A DNA stretch of 8,850 bases from an uncultured Pseudomonadota bacterium (GTDB lineage Bacteria > Pseudomonadota > Gammaproteobacteria > Burkholderiales > Thiobacillaceae), in assembly GCA_903883985.1 (NCBI GenBank), contig CAISDD010000096.1, forward strand, positions 1-8,850, in the 5' to 3' direction. Numbering within the stretch: the first letter of the stretch is position 1; every line of letters begins with the position of its first letter. Both the position numbers and the translations under genes were made by a program. Below, piece after piece: positions 1-5,631 of the stretch. The notes under the pieces were generated by a model, which made no database searches, was not told the DNA's origin, and was given only the letters and a program-made list of their open reading frames with translations.

Positions 1-305
1 ATGTTGGTCTTGATGCACTCCATCGGGTTGTATTCGGCCGCAGGAACCTGTTTCAGGGCGGCCGCGTGGATGACATAATCCACCCCGCTCATCGCCTGGT
101 TCATGCGTTCGCCATCGCGCACGTCGCCGATGAAGTAACGCATGCAGGGCGCATCGAACACCTGCTGCATCTCGAACTGCTTGAGTTCGTCGCGGGAATA
201 GACGATGAGGCGGCGTGGCCGGTAACGCGTGAGCAGAGTGCGTATGTACAACTTGCCGAAGGAACCGGTGCCCCCCGTCACCAGGATGGACTTGTCATCG
301 AACAT
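1..305 (-). CDS. pseB: UDP-N-acetylglucosamine 4,6-dehydratase (inverting), N-terminal part, cut by window edge
   Basis: This is the first 101 codons of a PseB/FlmA-type sugar-nucleotide dehydratase/epimerase; the rest lies left of the window. The enzyme converts UDP-GlcNAc to the 4-keto-6-deoxy L-altro sugar, the first step of CMP-pseudaminic acid synthesis, a cytoplasmic pathway supplying flagellin glycosylation. Visible are a Rossmann fold start with the TGGTGSFG nucleotide motif at residues 10-17, a YSRDELKQFEM segment at about 37-47 typical of the family, GDVRD at about 63-67, and the AALKQVPAAEYNP block near residues 87-99, where the family has its catalytic Lys. The extended SDR family is certain; PseB rather than a capsule homologue (CapD/FlaA1 type) is inferred from the short N-terminus, with no membrane segments, and the flagellin neighbours. 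The ATG (303-305) lies 26 bases after the flaF stop; only a weak GGA precedes it, so translational coupling to flaF is plausible. Confidence 0.88.
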   Translation of the reverse strand, partial: MFDDKSILVTGGTGSFGKLYIRTLLTRYRPRRLIVYSRDELKQFEMQQVFDAPCMRYFIGDVRDGERMNQAMSGVDYVIHAAALKQVPAAEYNPMECIKTN

Positions 306-331
306 GGCGTGGGTCCGTTACGGGTAAGCGT

Positions 332-754
332 TTATTTTGCGACGTTAGCGGCTGACAGGGTGCGTCCGGAGGTCAGGCGCGCGGTTTCACCCCGCAGGCC
401 CGCCGCGATGTTGAGGTTGATGTTGATCAGTATGTCCAGTTTCTCCGGAGCTGGGTAGGCCATCACCTCGAAAGTGCGACGGTCGACATACAGGCTGAGC
501 GAAAGCAGGTTGCGCTTGATCTCTTCAGGAAGCGGGTTGTCCTCCATCGTCAACTCGGCCTGGAAGAAGGTCCAGAGACGTTGGTTGTATTGGAGCGTGT
601 CATTGAGTTGCGCATAATTGTCCGCGCTGCTCCAGTTATCCCTGGCGGACCGCAAGCGCATGGCCGCCTTGTTCAGTACCGAGGCTTCGAGGTCGCGTTG
701 CGGTAGCGTGGCCTTTTCCACATCGCGGTAGGCCTCGAGTGCGTTAACTGCCAT
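332..754 (-). CDS. flaF: Flagellar biosynthesis regulator FlaF
   Basis: A 140-residue protein of the FlaF family, known from alphaproteobacteria (Caulobacter, Brucella, Rhizobium), where it promotes flagellin synthesis or secretion and acts opposite to FlbT. Family features seen are an N-terminal helix with AYRDVEKATLPQRDLEA (residues 8-24), a central NQRLWTFFQAEL block (57-68), then NPLPEEIKRNLLSLSLYVDRRTFEV (73-97), the most conserved stretch. The C-terminal tail of about 20 residues is Ala/Thr-rich and longer than I expect for the family. The protein is cytosolic with no signal peptide or membrane segment. Its ATG lies inside the end of flbT (11-base overlap), with AGGAG about 10 bases upstream, so the two are translated from one message. 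It is followed by pseB, tying flagellin expression to flagellin glycosylation. Confidence 0.9.
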   Translation of the reverse strand: MAVNALEAYRDVEKATLPQRDLEASVLNKAAMRLRSARDNWSSADNYAQLNDTLQYNQRLWTFFQAELTMEDNPLPEEIKRNLLSLSLYVDRRTFEVMAYPAPEKLDILININLNIAAGLRGETARLTSGRTLSAANVAK

Positions 755-1133
755 TGCTGAGTAACTCCTGTTCGTAGCGGATCAAGGTGCGTGCAGCCTT
801 CAGTGCCTGATAGTAACGCCCAGCCAGAATTTCTTCGCTAACTTTACTGATCAGTGGGGTCGTGCTGGGGGCCGCCTCGATCACGGGACGAACCTCCGCC
901 CAGTATCGCTGGTGATACGCGCTCAGATTGGCCTCATCCATGTACATGTGTTGCACCATGAGGTAGATACGCTTGCACGGGGTATCGGCGCGCTCCTCCT
1001 TGAGGATGTCCTTCTCGCGCAGCACCGGCACATCGTTGAGCACGGCCAGATGGCAACGGCTGTCGCCGTTGACTATGACAGCCCCATTGAGGAACACTTT
1101 CTCATGAGGCCGTAAATCGAGTTTCAACGGCAT
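744..1133 (-). CDS. flbT: Flagellin mRNA regulator FlbT
   Basis: A 129-residue FlbT family protein. In Caulobacter FlbT associates with the 5' untranslated region of flagellin mRNA and promotes its decay, so that flagellin is only made once the hook is complete; in some Rhizobiales it acts positively. Conserved features visible are the beta-rich N-terminus MPLKLDLRPHEKVFLNGAVI with NGD at residues 22-24, the LREKDIL segment (38-44), TPCKRIYLMVQHMY (51-64), and a helical C-terminus ending in the GRYYQALKAARTLIRYE region. No Shine-Dalgarno is apparent before the ATG. It begins only 6 bases after the stop of the upstream hypothetical gene, so coupling is likely. Co-occurrence with FlaF and an alphaproteobacterial-type flagellin makes a conserved functional role very probable; the direction of regulation here cannot be read from sequence. 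Confidence 0.92.
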   Translation of the reverse strand: MPLKLDLRPHEKVFLNGAVIVNGDSRCHLAVLNDVPVLREKDILKEERADTPCKRIYLMVQHMYMDEANLSAYHQRYWAEVRPVIEAAPSTTPLISKVSEEILAGRYYQALKAARTLIRYEQELLSNGS

Positions 1134-1139
1134 GGCTAG

Positions 1140-1907
1140 TTATTTCGACTCCGTCACTTGTTGCAGCATGGTTCCGTTGCCGCCCACGCTCGCGCTACTC
1201 AGTCCGGCAAGTTGACCCCCGACTCCCGCTCCCTGTTTGTGAACCTCTGGGGTGGACGCCTGCGCGACAAAGTTGACGACGTCGTGCCACATGCTCGTGC
1301 TCATCGATTGCAACTTGGTATGCAACGCATCGACCTGGCCCAAAACCTGGCCTACCGCTGCGTCGCTGGCGCTACTCGGATTAAGCGTAGCCAAGCCGGC
1401 CATGCCATCCTTCACTGCGGCAGCTACGCCCTGGACCCCGGCCGAACCAGCACTACCCGACTGAGACCCAAGCACCTGCCCCACCTGTTTCAAAGACTCC
1501 GCAGGGGGGAAAGTCAACTGCTCAACCATCTTGCGCAAGCCGGCGACATTATTGAGGATCGCCTCACGCTGTATATTGCCGGCAGCGTAAGGCGGCCACA
1601 TCTTGACGATCTGGTTCAGGCTTTGCTTGGTCTGATCCAGCAGGCCCAGCGTATGCTGCACGGCACGCCACGTGTCGCGAACCGAAATCGCCGCATTATT
1701 GAGCACCGTTTGCCGCTCCTGTGACCGGGCGAACACACCCACCGTCTTTGACGCATTTGTCGCTTTTGTCCCCGGCGACGCCGGAGGATCAGTACCCGAG
1801 ACCGACGCCGTATGCGCGCCAGTGTACACGGCCGGCGACGCTGGCGCTGCCAGCGCTTGCCCGACTACCGGGTAATTAGAGCCAATTCCTGCAATTTCAG
1901 TGACCAT
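1140..1907 (-). CDS. Hypothetical protein between flagellin and flbT
   Basis: I do not recognise this 255-residue protein. Residues 1-60 are a low-complexity Ala/Pro/Ser/Thr/Gly segment. Residues 62-136 form the most protein-like block: predicted helices with RDTWRAVQHTLGLLDQTKQS, a KMWPPYAAGNIQRE turn (102-115) and AGLRKMVEQLTFPP (122-135). Residues 147-190 are again Ser/Ala/Gly-rich; a further helical piece (190-217) and a Gly-rich tail follow. There is no signal peptide, transmembrane segment or cysteine. I prefer the ATG at 1905-1907 over the GTG at 1911-1913, because a G-run followed by GGTGA sits about 6 bases before the ATG but only 3 before the GTG. It lies 61 bases after flagellin and 6 before flbT, so a role in flagellin handling (chaperone, secretion or filament accessory) is an inference from position only. 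No enzymatic motif is visible. Confidence 0.75.
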   Translation of the reverse strand: MVTEIAGIGSNYPVVGQALAAPASPAVYTGAHTASVSGTDPPASPGTKATNASKTVGVFARSQERQTVLNNAAISVRDTWRAVQHTLGLLDQTKQSLNQIVKMWPPYAAGNIQREAILNNVAGLRKMVEQLTFPPAESLKQVGQVLGSQSGSAGSAGVQGVAAAVKDGMAGLATLNPSSASDAAVGQVLGQVDALHTKLQSMSTSMWHDVVNFVAQASTPEVHKQGAGVGGQLAGLSSASVGGNGTMLQQVTESK

Positions 1908-1921
1908 GATCACTCACCCCC

Positions 1922-1945
1922 CGCGTGGGTTAATGCGCCCACGCG
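1922..1945 (-). other. Intercistronic stem-loop between flagellin and the hypothetical gene
   Basis: A perfect 8-bp inverted repeat, CGCGTGGG (1922-1929) with CCCACGCG (1938-1945) around an 8-base loop. It sits in the short gap after the flagellin stop. On the transcribed minus strand it is preceded, not followed, by a U-run, so it does not look like an intrinsic terminator for flagellin. A 3'-stabilising or processing hairpin that lets abundant flagellin message accumulate relative to the downstream genes is plausible but inferred. Confidence 0.5.
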
Positions 1946-1968
1946 AAAAACACCATCAAGCGACCTGA

Positions 1969-2883
1969 TTAGAATAATTTCAGGACCGCCGAATTTGCCT
2001 GATTGGACATACTCAAAGAGGTGACACCCAACTGATTCTGCGTCTGCAAGGTGAGCAGGTTAGCACTCTCCGTGTTGGTATCCGTGCCCACCAGGCTCGT
2101 CGCCCCTACCGACAAGGTGTTGACCATGCTCGTGATGAAGCTTTGGCGCGCGGTTAAGATGCTCAGGTTGGCGGCCAGTGCGGACGACTGGGTCTGCAAG
2201 GTGGCGAGCGCCGTGTTGAGCGAGGCCTCCATCTTGTTCAGGTTGGTCGCGTTATTGATGCTGCCCGAAGTGAGGTTGCCCGTGGAGTTCGCTGTGACCT
2301 CCTTGGTCGCACCGCCTCCCGAGATGCCCAGACCACTCGCACCGGCATTGAAGCCGGACATCGTGATGCTGGTCGAAGCGTTCTCGTTGAAGTTGACGGT
2401 CAACGTGGCCGTGCTGGTGCTGCCGCTGGTCAGGAAGTTGACACCCTGGAAGCTGGCGTCATGGACGAGGTTATTCAATTGCCCGACCAGGCTATTGTAC
2501 TGTTTGGTCAAACCTTGATCGCTACCAGACGCAGCACCACTCAGGATCGTGGCGCTGTTGACCTTGTCATTAATGGCGGAGCGCGCCTGGGTGATGACGC
2601 CGCGCAGAGATTCAATCAGAGCCTGCTCGCCCGTGATGCCATTGCTCGCCGCATTGACTGTCTGAATGGCCTGACCGATGTTGTCCTTGAGACCGCTCAA
2701 CTGGGTGCCGCGACTTGTTTCCCCTTGAGCCGCGAAGAAACTCGCCGGGTTGTCGACAGCAGAATTGACCTTGTTGCCGGTGGCGAGGTGGTTTTCCGCC
2801 GTGCTCATCAGGCTTGCGGTGTTCTGCAAGGTGACCAGGTTGTTGCGCATGGAAGAGGTTAGATTGACGCTGCCGATTGCCAT
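1969..2883 (-). CDS. Flagellin (filament subunit), alphaproteobacterial-like
   Basis: A 304-residue flagellin, exported by the flagellar type III apparatus and polymerised into the filament. The conserved D0/D1 N-terminus spans roughly residues 1-150 (NLVTLQNTASLMSTAENHLATGNKVNSA, then DNPASFFAAQ) and the C-terminus roughly 210-304, ending in LSMSNQANSAVLKLF. The middle (about 153-210) is short and rich in Ser, Thr, Gly and Asn, with no large D2/D3 insertion. The DNPASFFAA wording and the SNQAN...LKLF ending resemble alphaproteobacterial flagellins rather than enteric or typical betaproteobacterial ones. The segment matching the TLR5-recognised LQRIRELAVQ motif reads IESLRGVITQ (90-99) and is clearly divergent. 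The ATG is preceded by AAGGAG with a 7-base spacer. It is the first gene of the unit with flbT, flaF and pseB, and the Ser/Thr-rich core is a likely glycosylation region. Confidence 0.95.
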   Translation of the reverse strand: MAIGSVNLTSSMRNNLVTLQNTASLMSTAENHLATGNKVNSAVDNPASFFAAQGETSRGTQLSGLKDNIGQAIQTVNAASNGITGEQALIESLRGVITQARSAINDKVNSATILSGAASGSDQGLTKQYNSLVGQLNNLVHDASFQGVNFLTSGSTSTATLTVNFNENASTSITMSGFNAGASGLGISGGGATKEVTANSTGNLTSGSINNATNLNKMEASLNTALATLQTQSSALAANLSILTARQSFITSMVNTLSVGATSLVGTDTNTESANLLTLQTQNQLGVTSLSMSNQANSAVLKLF

Positions 2884-2956
2884 GATAAAGCTCCTTTTCT
2901 AGGGTCGTTGGTAGGAGGACTTCTGCCTCCGGGGCCAGGACAGTGTTCCTTGCCTT
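2884..2956 (-). promoter_or_regulatory. Flagellin mRNA leader with two alternative pairings
   Basis: The inferred leader is about 73 bases. On the message, GGAGG (plus-strand 2926-2930) can pair with CCTCC (2914-2918) to form a hairpin with a 7-base loop. The same pyrimidine block, read as CTCCT, is complementary to the AGGAG core of the flagellin Shine-Dalgarno (2891-2896). The two pairings exclude each other, one leaving the ribosome site free and the other hiding it. Complementarity is seen directly; a regulatory switch and FlbT as its ligand are inference. Confidence 0.4.
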
Positions 2957-2976
2957 GTTCCCATAACGGACAAGGC
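2952..2976. repeat. Inverted repeat between def and flagellin
   Basis: A perfect 7-bp inverted repeat, GCCTTGT (2952-2958) with ACAAGGC (2970-2976), 11-base spacer. It overlaps the -10 region of the proposed flagellin promoter. No U-run follows on the minus strand, so it is a poor intrinsic terminator for the def operon. It could be an operator or a weak 3' end hairpin of the upstream message. Confidence 0.4.
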
Positions 2977-2989
2977 GGGCGAAACTTGA
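2963..2989 (-). promoter_or_regulatory. Probable sigma-28 (FliA) promoter of flagellin
   Basis: On the minus strand TCAAGTTT is followed by 11 bases and then TCCGTTAT. Against the FliA consensus TAAAGTTT-N11-GCCGATAA this matches 7 of 8 and 5 of 8 positions with exact spacing. It lies 4 bases downstream of the def stop and 80 bases before the flagellin ATG. The expected start is near 2956. This fits class-3 flagellin expression; it was found by eye. Confidence 0.55.
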
Positions 2990-2992
2990 GCA

Positions 2993-3541
2993 TTAATTTG
3001 AACTATTTTCAGGTGTTGCCTCTGCGCGCCCTGAAACCAACACATCGGTGAAGCCAAAGTAGCGCAGGTCGCGCATCCGCCTGGGGTAGAGGATACCCCA
3101 GAGATGGTCGGTTTCGTGCTGCACGACACGCGCATGGAAGCCTGCGACCTCGCGGGCTAGCGCCTGGCCGTACTGGTCGAAGCCGGCGTAATGGAGATTG
3201 CCATGGCGCGGCACCTTGCCGCGCAAACCTGGCAGGGACAGACAGCCTTCCCAACCTTCCTCCAACTCCGCGGACAGTGCTGTGAGAACCGGGTTGATGA
3301 GCACGGTGAGCGGCACCGGCTCGGCGTCCGGGTAGCGCGGGTTTCCCTCCGAGCCGAACACCACCACTTGCAGGTTGACGCCGATCTGCGGTGCGGCGAG
3401 GCCGGCGCCCTCATTGGCACGCATGGTATCGATCAGATCGGCGACCAGCTCATACAACTCCGGCGTGGCAAAGACTTCCACCTCCTGCGCCATTTGCAGC
3501 AGTCGGGCGTCCCCCATGCGCAGGATATCTCGTATGGCCAT
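2993..3541 (-). CDS. def: Peptide deformylase
   Basis: A 182-residue peptide deformylase, the metalloenzyme that removes the N-formyl group from nascent proteins (formyl-Met-peptide + H2O to formate + Met-peptide) at the ribosome exit. All three family motifs are intact: GAGLAAPQ (residues 45-52), EGCLS (98-102) with the metal-ligand Cys, and HETDH (142-146) with two metal-binding His and the catalytic Glu. The length is normal, with a short Ser/Asn tail. I place the start at the ATG at 3539-3541, because AAGGAGG (3547-3553) stands exactly 5 bases upstream; a TTG at 3554-3556 also opens the frame but would put that ribosome site inside the gene. It is the last gene of the rnr operon, 11 bases after the phosphorylase stop. 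It is not next to fmt, so it may be one of two deformylases in the genome (inference). Confidence 0.95.
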   Translation of the reverse strand: MAIRDILRMGDARLLQMAQEVEVFATPELYELVADLIDTMRANEGAGLAAPQIGVNLQVVVFGSEGNPRYPDAEPVPLTVLINPVLTALSAELEEGWEGCLSLPGLRGKVPRHGNLHYAGFDQYGQALAREVAGFHARVVQHETDHLWGILYPRRMRDLRYFGFTDVLVSGRAEATPENSSN

Positions 3542-3546
3542 GCTTT

Positions 3547-3553
3547 CCTCCTT
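3547..3553 (-). promoter_or_regulatory. Ribosome binding site of def
   Basis: AAGGAGG on the minus strand, 5 bases before the ATG at 3541 and overlapping the last base of the upstream stop codon. It decides the start of def in favour of the ATG and against the upstream TTG. Confidence 0.85.
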
Positions 3554-4332
3554 CAAACCACGCAGGCGCTGCCGCTAGGGGTTTCCAGCGCGTAGCTCAT
3601 GCAGGCCAGATTGGCCAGCACCCCGCGCAGCCTGGCCATGGCGTTGGCCAGCGTGAAATCAATCACATCCGGCGAGATACAGTTGGCACTGTCACCGCGT
3701 CCGGCAGCCCAGTTCACCGAGACCGCGATCGCCGCGTAACAGAGGCCTAATTCCCTCGCCAGATAGGTTTCCGGCATGCCGGTCATGCCCACCATGTCGG
3801 CGCCATCCTTCGCCAGCCGGTCGATCTCTGCCTTGGTTTCGAGGCGCGGGCCTTGCACACAGGCATAGACGCCGCCATCCATGAAGCCCTCACCGGCCAG
3901 GTTCAAAGCCTGGATGCAGCGCTGCCGAGCTTCCTCGCAATAAGGCCAGGTGAAATCCAGGTGCGTCACGGGATTTTCGCCGTAGTTCGCGAACGTGGTT
4001 TCACGTCCATGGCTATAGTCGATGATCTGATCGGGCACGGCCAGCCGGCCGGGCGAGAGATCCGGATGCAGGCCGCCTACGGTTGCAACCGAGACGACAT
4101 GGCTGGCCTTCTGCGCGTGCAGTGCCCAGAGGTTGGCACGATAGTTCACCAGATGCGGCGGGATGGTGTGGCCGTGGCCGTGTCGCGCCAGGAAGATGAG
4201 GGGATGTCCGTCGAGCTCGCCAAAGGTAATCGGCCCGGACGGCTCGCCGTAGGGTGTACGGATGACTTGTCGATGCGTGATGGACAAGCCGGGAAGTTTG
4301 GTCAGTCCGGTACCGCCGATGATGGCCAGCAT
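3553..4332 (-). CDS. S-methyl-5'-thioinosine phosphorylase (MTAP/PNP family)
   Basis: A 259-residue member of the MTAP/PNP nucleoside phosphorylase family. It cleaves a methylthio-nucleoside with phosphate to 5-methylthioribose-1-phosphate and a purine. Visible are the phosphate-binding IIGGTGL near the N-terminus, the RHGHGHTIPPHLVNYRANLWAL block (about 50-71), QGPRLETKAE (about 160-169) and GADMVGMTGMPE (177-188). At the base-binding position the family member human MTAP has Asp (in ATDYD); here the stretch reads VSVNWAAG with Asn at about 207. This fits a 6-oxopurine such as hypoxanthine and hence methylthioinosine, as in the Pseudomonas enzyme. The next-door hpt supports that reading, though MTA itself is not excluded. 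Two adjacent ATGs exist at 4335 and 4332; I chose the second because AAGGAG is 5 bases from it and 2 from the first. It overlaps the hpt stop. Confidence 0.85.
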   Translation of the reverse strand: MLAIIGGTGLTKLPGLSITHRQVIRTPYGEPSGPITFGELDGHPLIFLARHGHGHTIPPHLVNYRANLWALHAQKASHVVSVATVGGLHPDLSPGRLAVPDQIIDYSHGRETTFANYGENPVTHLDFTWPYCEEARQRCIQALNLAGEGFMDGGVYACVQGPRLETKAEIDRLAKDGADMVGMTGMPETYLARELGLCYAAIAVSVNWAAGRGDSANCISPDVIDFTLANAMARLRGVLANLACMSYALETPSGSACVV

Positions 4333-4883
4333 CATGACTCCTTCATTGCGTAGATTCCTGGCAGGTTGCGCCAGAGGCCGTGGGCATCCATGCCCATGCC
4401 GAAGACATAGCGGTTGGGCAGCGACAGGCCGACGAAATCCGCCACAACAGGTTTCTCACGACCGAGTTCCTTGTCGGCCAGCACGGCGATCTTGACACAG
4501 GCGGCACCCAATTCGAGCAGGCGTTGCTTGGCAGCCGCGAGTGTGTGGCCCTCATCGAGGATGTCGTCCAGCAGCAGCACGCTACGCCCGGCCAAATCCA
4601 TGCGCGGCAGAACCGCCCACTCGATCTCGCCACCGCGCGTACCGCCGCGGTACCGGGTGGCGTGCAGGTAATCGAATTCCATGGGAAATTCCAGGCGCGG
4701 TAGCAACTTGCCGGCGAACACCACGCCACCGCCCATGACACACAGGGCGATGGGAAAAGCGTTGGCGAGTGCGTCGCCGATCTGCGCGGCGAGGCGATCC
4801 AGCGCCCGCTCGATCTCCGTGGCGCCGTACAGCAAGTCGGCGCTATTGAGCAACTTCCAGGCGTCGTCGATTTTCTTGTCCAT
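4332..4883 (-). CDS. hpt: Hypoxanthine-guanine phosphoribosyltransferase
   Basis: A 183-residue type I phosphoribosyltransferase that joins hypoxanthine or guanine with PRPP to give IMP or GMP plus pyrophosphate in cytosolic purine salvage. The PRPP signature VLLLDDILDEGHT is at residues 102-114, with the paired acidic residues. The GGGVVFAGKL loop is at 51-60, and the hood/base region runs through DKELGREKPVVADFVGLSLP with NRYVFGMGMD (about 138-166), including the Lys expected to contact the 6-oxo group. The frame is open upstream, but the ATG at 4881-4883 matches the family start and has GGGGAAG about 7 bases before it, just 4 bases after the rlmB stop. Its stop overlaps the following phosphorylase start, so the two are translated together. 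Hypoxanthine freed by that enzyme would be directly recaptured, which favours hypoxanthine as the main physiological base. Confidence 0.93.
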   Translation of the reverse strand: MDKKIDDAWKLLNSADLLYGATEIERALDRLAAQIGDALANAFPIALCVMGGGVVFAGKLLPRLEFPMEFDYLHATRYRGGTRGGEIEWAVLPRMDLAGRSVLLLDDILDEGHTLAAAKQRLLELGAACVKIAVLADKELGREKPVVADFVGLSLPNRYVFGMGMDAHGLWRNLPGIYAMKES

Positions 4884-4887
4884 GCGC

Positions 4888-5631
4888 CTACTTCCCCGCC
4901 AGCATCCTTTGCCGCCGCGCCTCGTACAGGCACACCCCGGCAGAGACCGAGACATTGAGGCTCTCTACCTGTCCAAACATGGGAATGCTGACCAATAGAT
5001 CGCAGTGCTCCCGGGTCAGGCGCCGCATGCCCGTTCCTTCCGCGCCCAGGATCAGCGCCGAAGCCGCAGTAAAGTCCGCGTCCATCAGGCCGGTGGGCGC
5101 ATCGTCCTCCGTGCCGACGATGAGGATGTTACGATCCTTCAAGTCGCGCAGAGCCCGTGCCAGATTGGTGACGGTAAGATAGGGTACGGATTCCGCAGCA
5201 CCGCTCGCCGCTTTCATGACCACGGCGGAGAGCCCGGCGGAGCGGTCCTTGGGTGCCAGTACGGCGTGAACGCCGAAAGCGTCGGCGCTGCGCAGGCAAG
5301 CGCCCAGGTTGTGCGGATCGGTGATGCCGTCGAGCACCATCAGCAAGGCCGGCTCGGTCAGCGCTTCCAGAACTTCGTCGAGGTCACGGGCCAGCTCGAC
5401 CTGGTTGGCCTGAGCGACCACGCCCTGGGACTTGCCTCGCGCCATTTCGTCGACGCGAGCGCCGTCAGCCAGGACCACACGAACGTTGCGGTCTTCAGCC
5501 GCCTGGACCAAATCTTTAGCGCGCCGGTCGCGCCGGCTCTCGTCCATGTAGATGACCTGGATGCTCTCGGGATGATGGCGCAGGCGCGCGGTGACGGCGT
5601 GGAAGCCGTGGATCAGGATGCGTTGGCTCAT
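4888..5631 (-). CDS. rlmB: 23S rRNA (guanosine-2251-2'-O)-methyltransferase RlmB
   Basis: A 247-residue SPOUT-class (TrmH family) SAM-dependent methyltransferase that 2'-O-methylates G2251 in the peptidyl-transferase P-loop of 23S rRNA. The N-terminal substrate-binding domain begins MSQRILIHGFHAV (about 1-75). The catalytic knot domain carries motif 1 DGITDPHNLGACLRSADAFG (101-120) with the conserved Asn and Arg, motif 2 LGAEGTGMRRL (195-205), and motif 3 IPMFGQVESLNVSVSAG (216-232), which contributes the SAM-binding trefoil knot. The length is standard and all key residues are present. The start overlaps the rnr stop by four bases (ATGA), with a weak GGAAGAA just upstream, so translation is probably coupled. 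The rnr-rlmB order is widespread in Beta- and Gammaproteobacteria, and its presence here supports the assignment over other TrmH paralogues. Confidence 0.95.
   Translation of the reverse strand: MSQRILIHGFHAVTARLRHHPESIQVIYMDESRRDRRAKDLVQAAEDRNVRVVLADGARVDEMARGKSQGVVAQANQVELARDLDEVLEALTEPALLMVLDGITDPHNLGACLRSADAFGVHAVLAPKDRSAGLSAVVMKAASGAAESVPYLTVTNLARALRDLKDRNILIVGTEDDAPTGLMDADFTAASALILGAEGTGMRRLTREHCDLLVSIPMFGQVESLNVSVSAGVCLYEARRQRMLAGK

Noticed and set aside
1158..1724. Plus-strand 188-codon frame opposite the hypothetical gene
   Set aside because: No recognisable family and antisense to the gene that fits the operon spacing and has a plausible ribosome site; the minus-strand reading is favoured.
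2920..2945. Sigma-54 promoter (TGGC...GC) upstream of flagellin
   Set aside because: The GG and GC elements are 8 bases apart instead of the required 10.
3542..3556. TTG start for def at 3556
   Set aside because: It would place the AAGGAGG ribosome site inside the coding sequence; the ATG at 3541 is ideally spaced from it.
4884..4955. Upstream hpt start at 4955
   Set aside because: The added 24 residues are Cys/Arg/Gly-rich and lie inside rlmB; the internal ATG at 4883 has a ribosome site and matches the family start.
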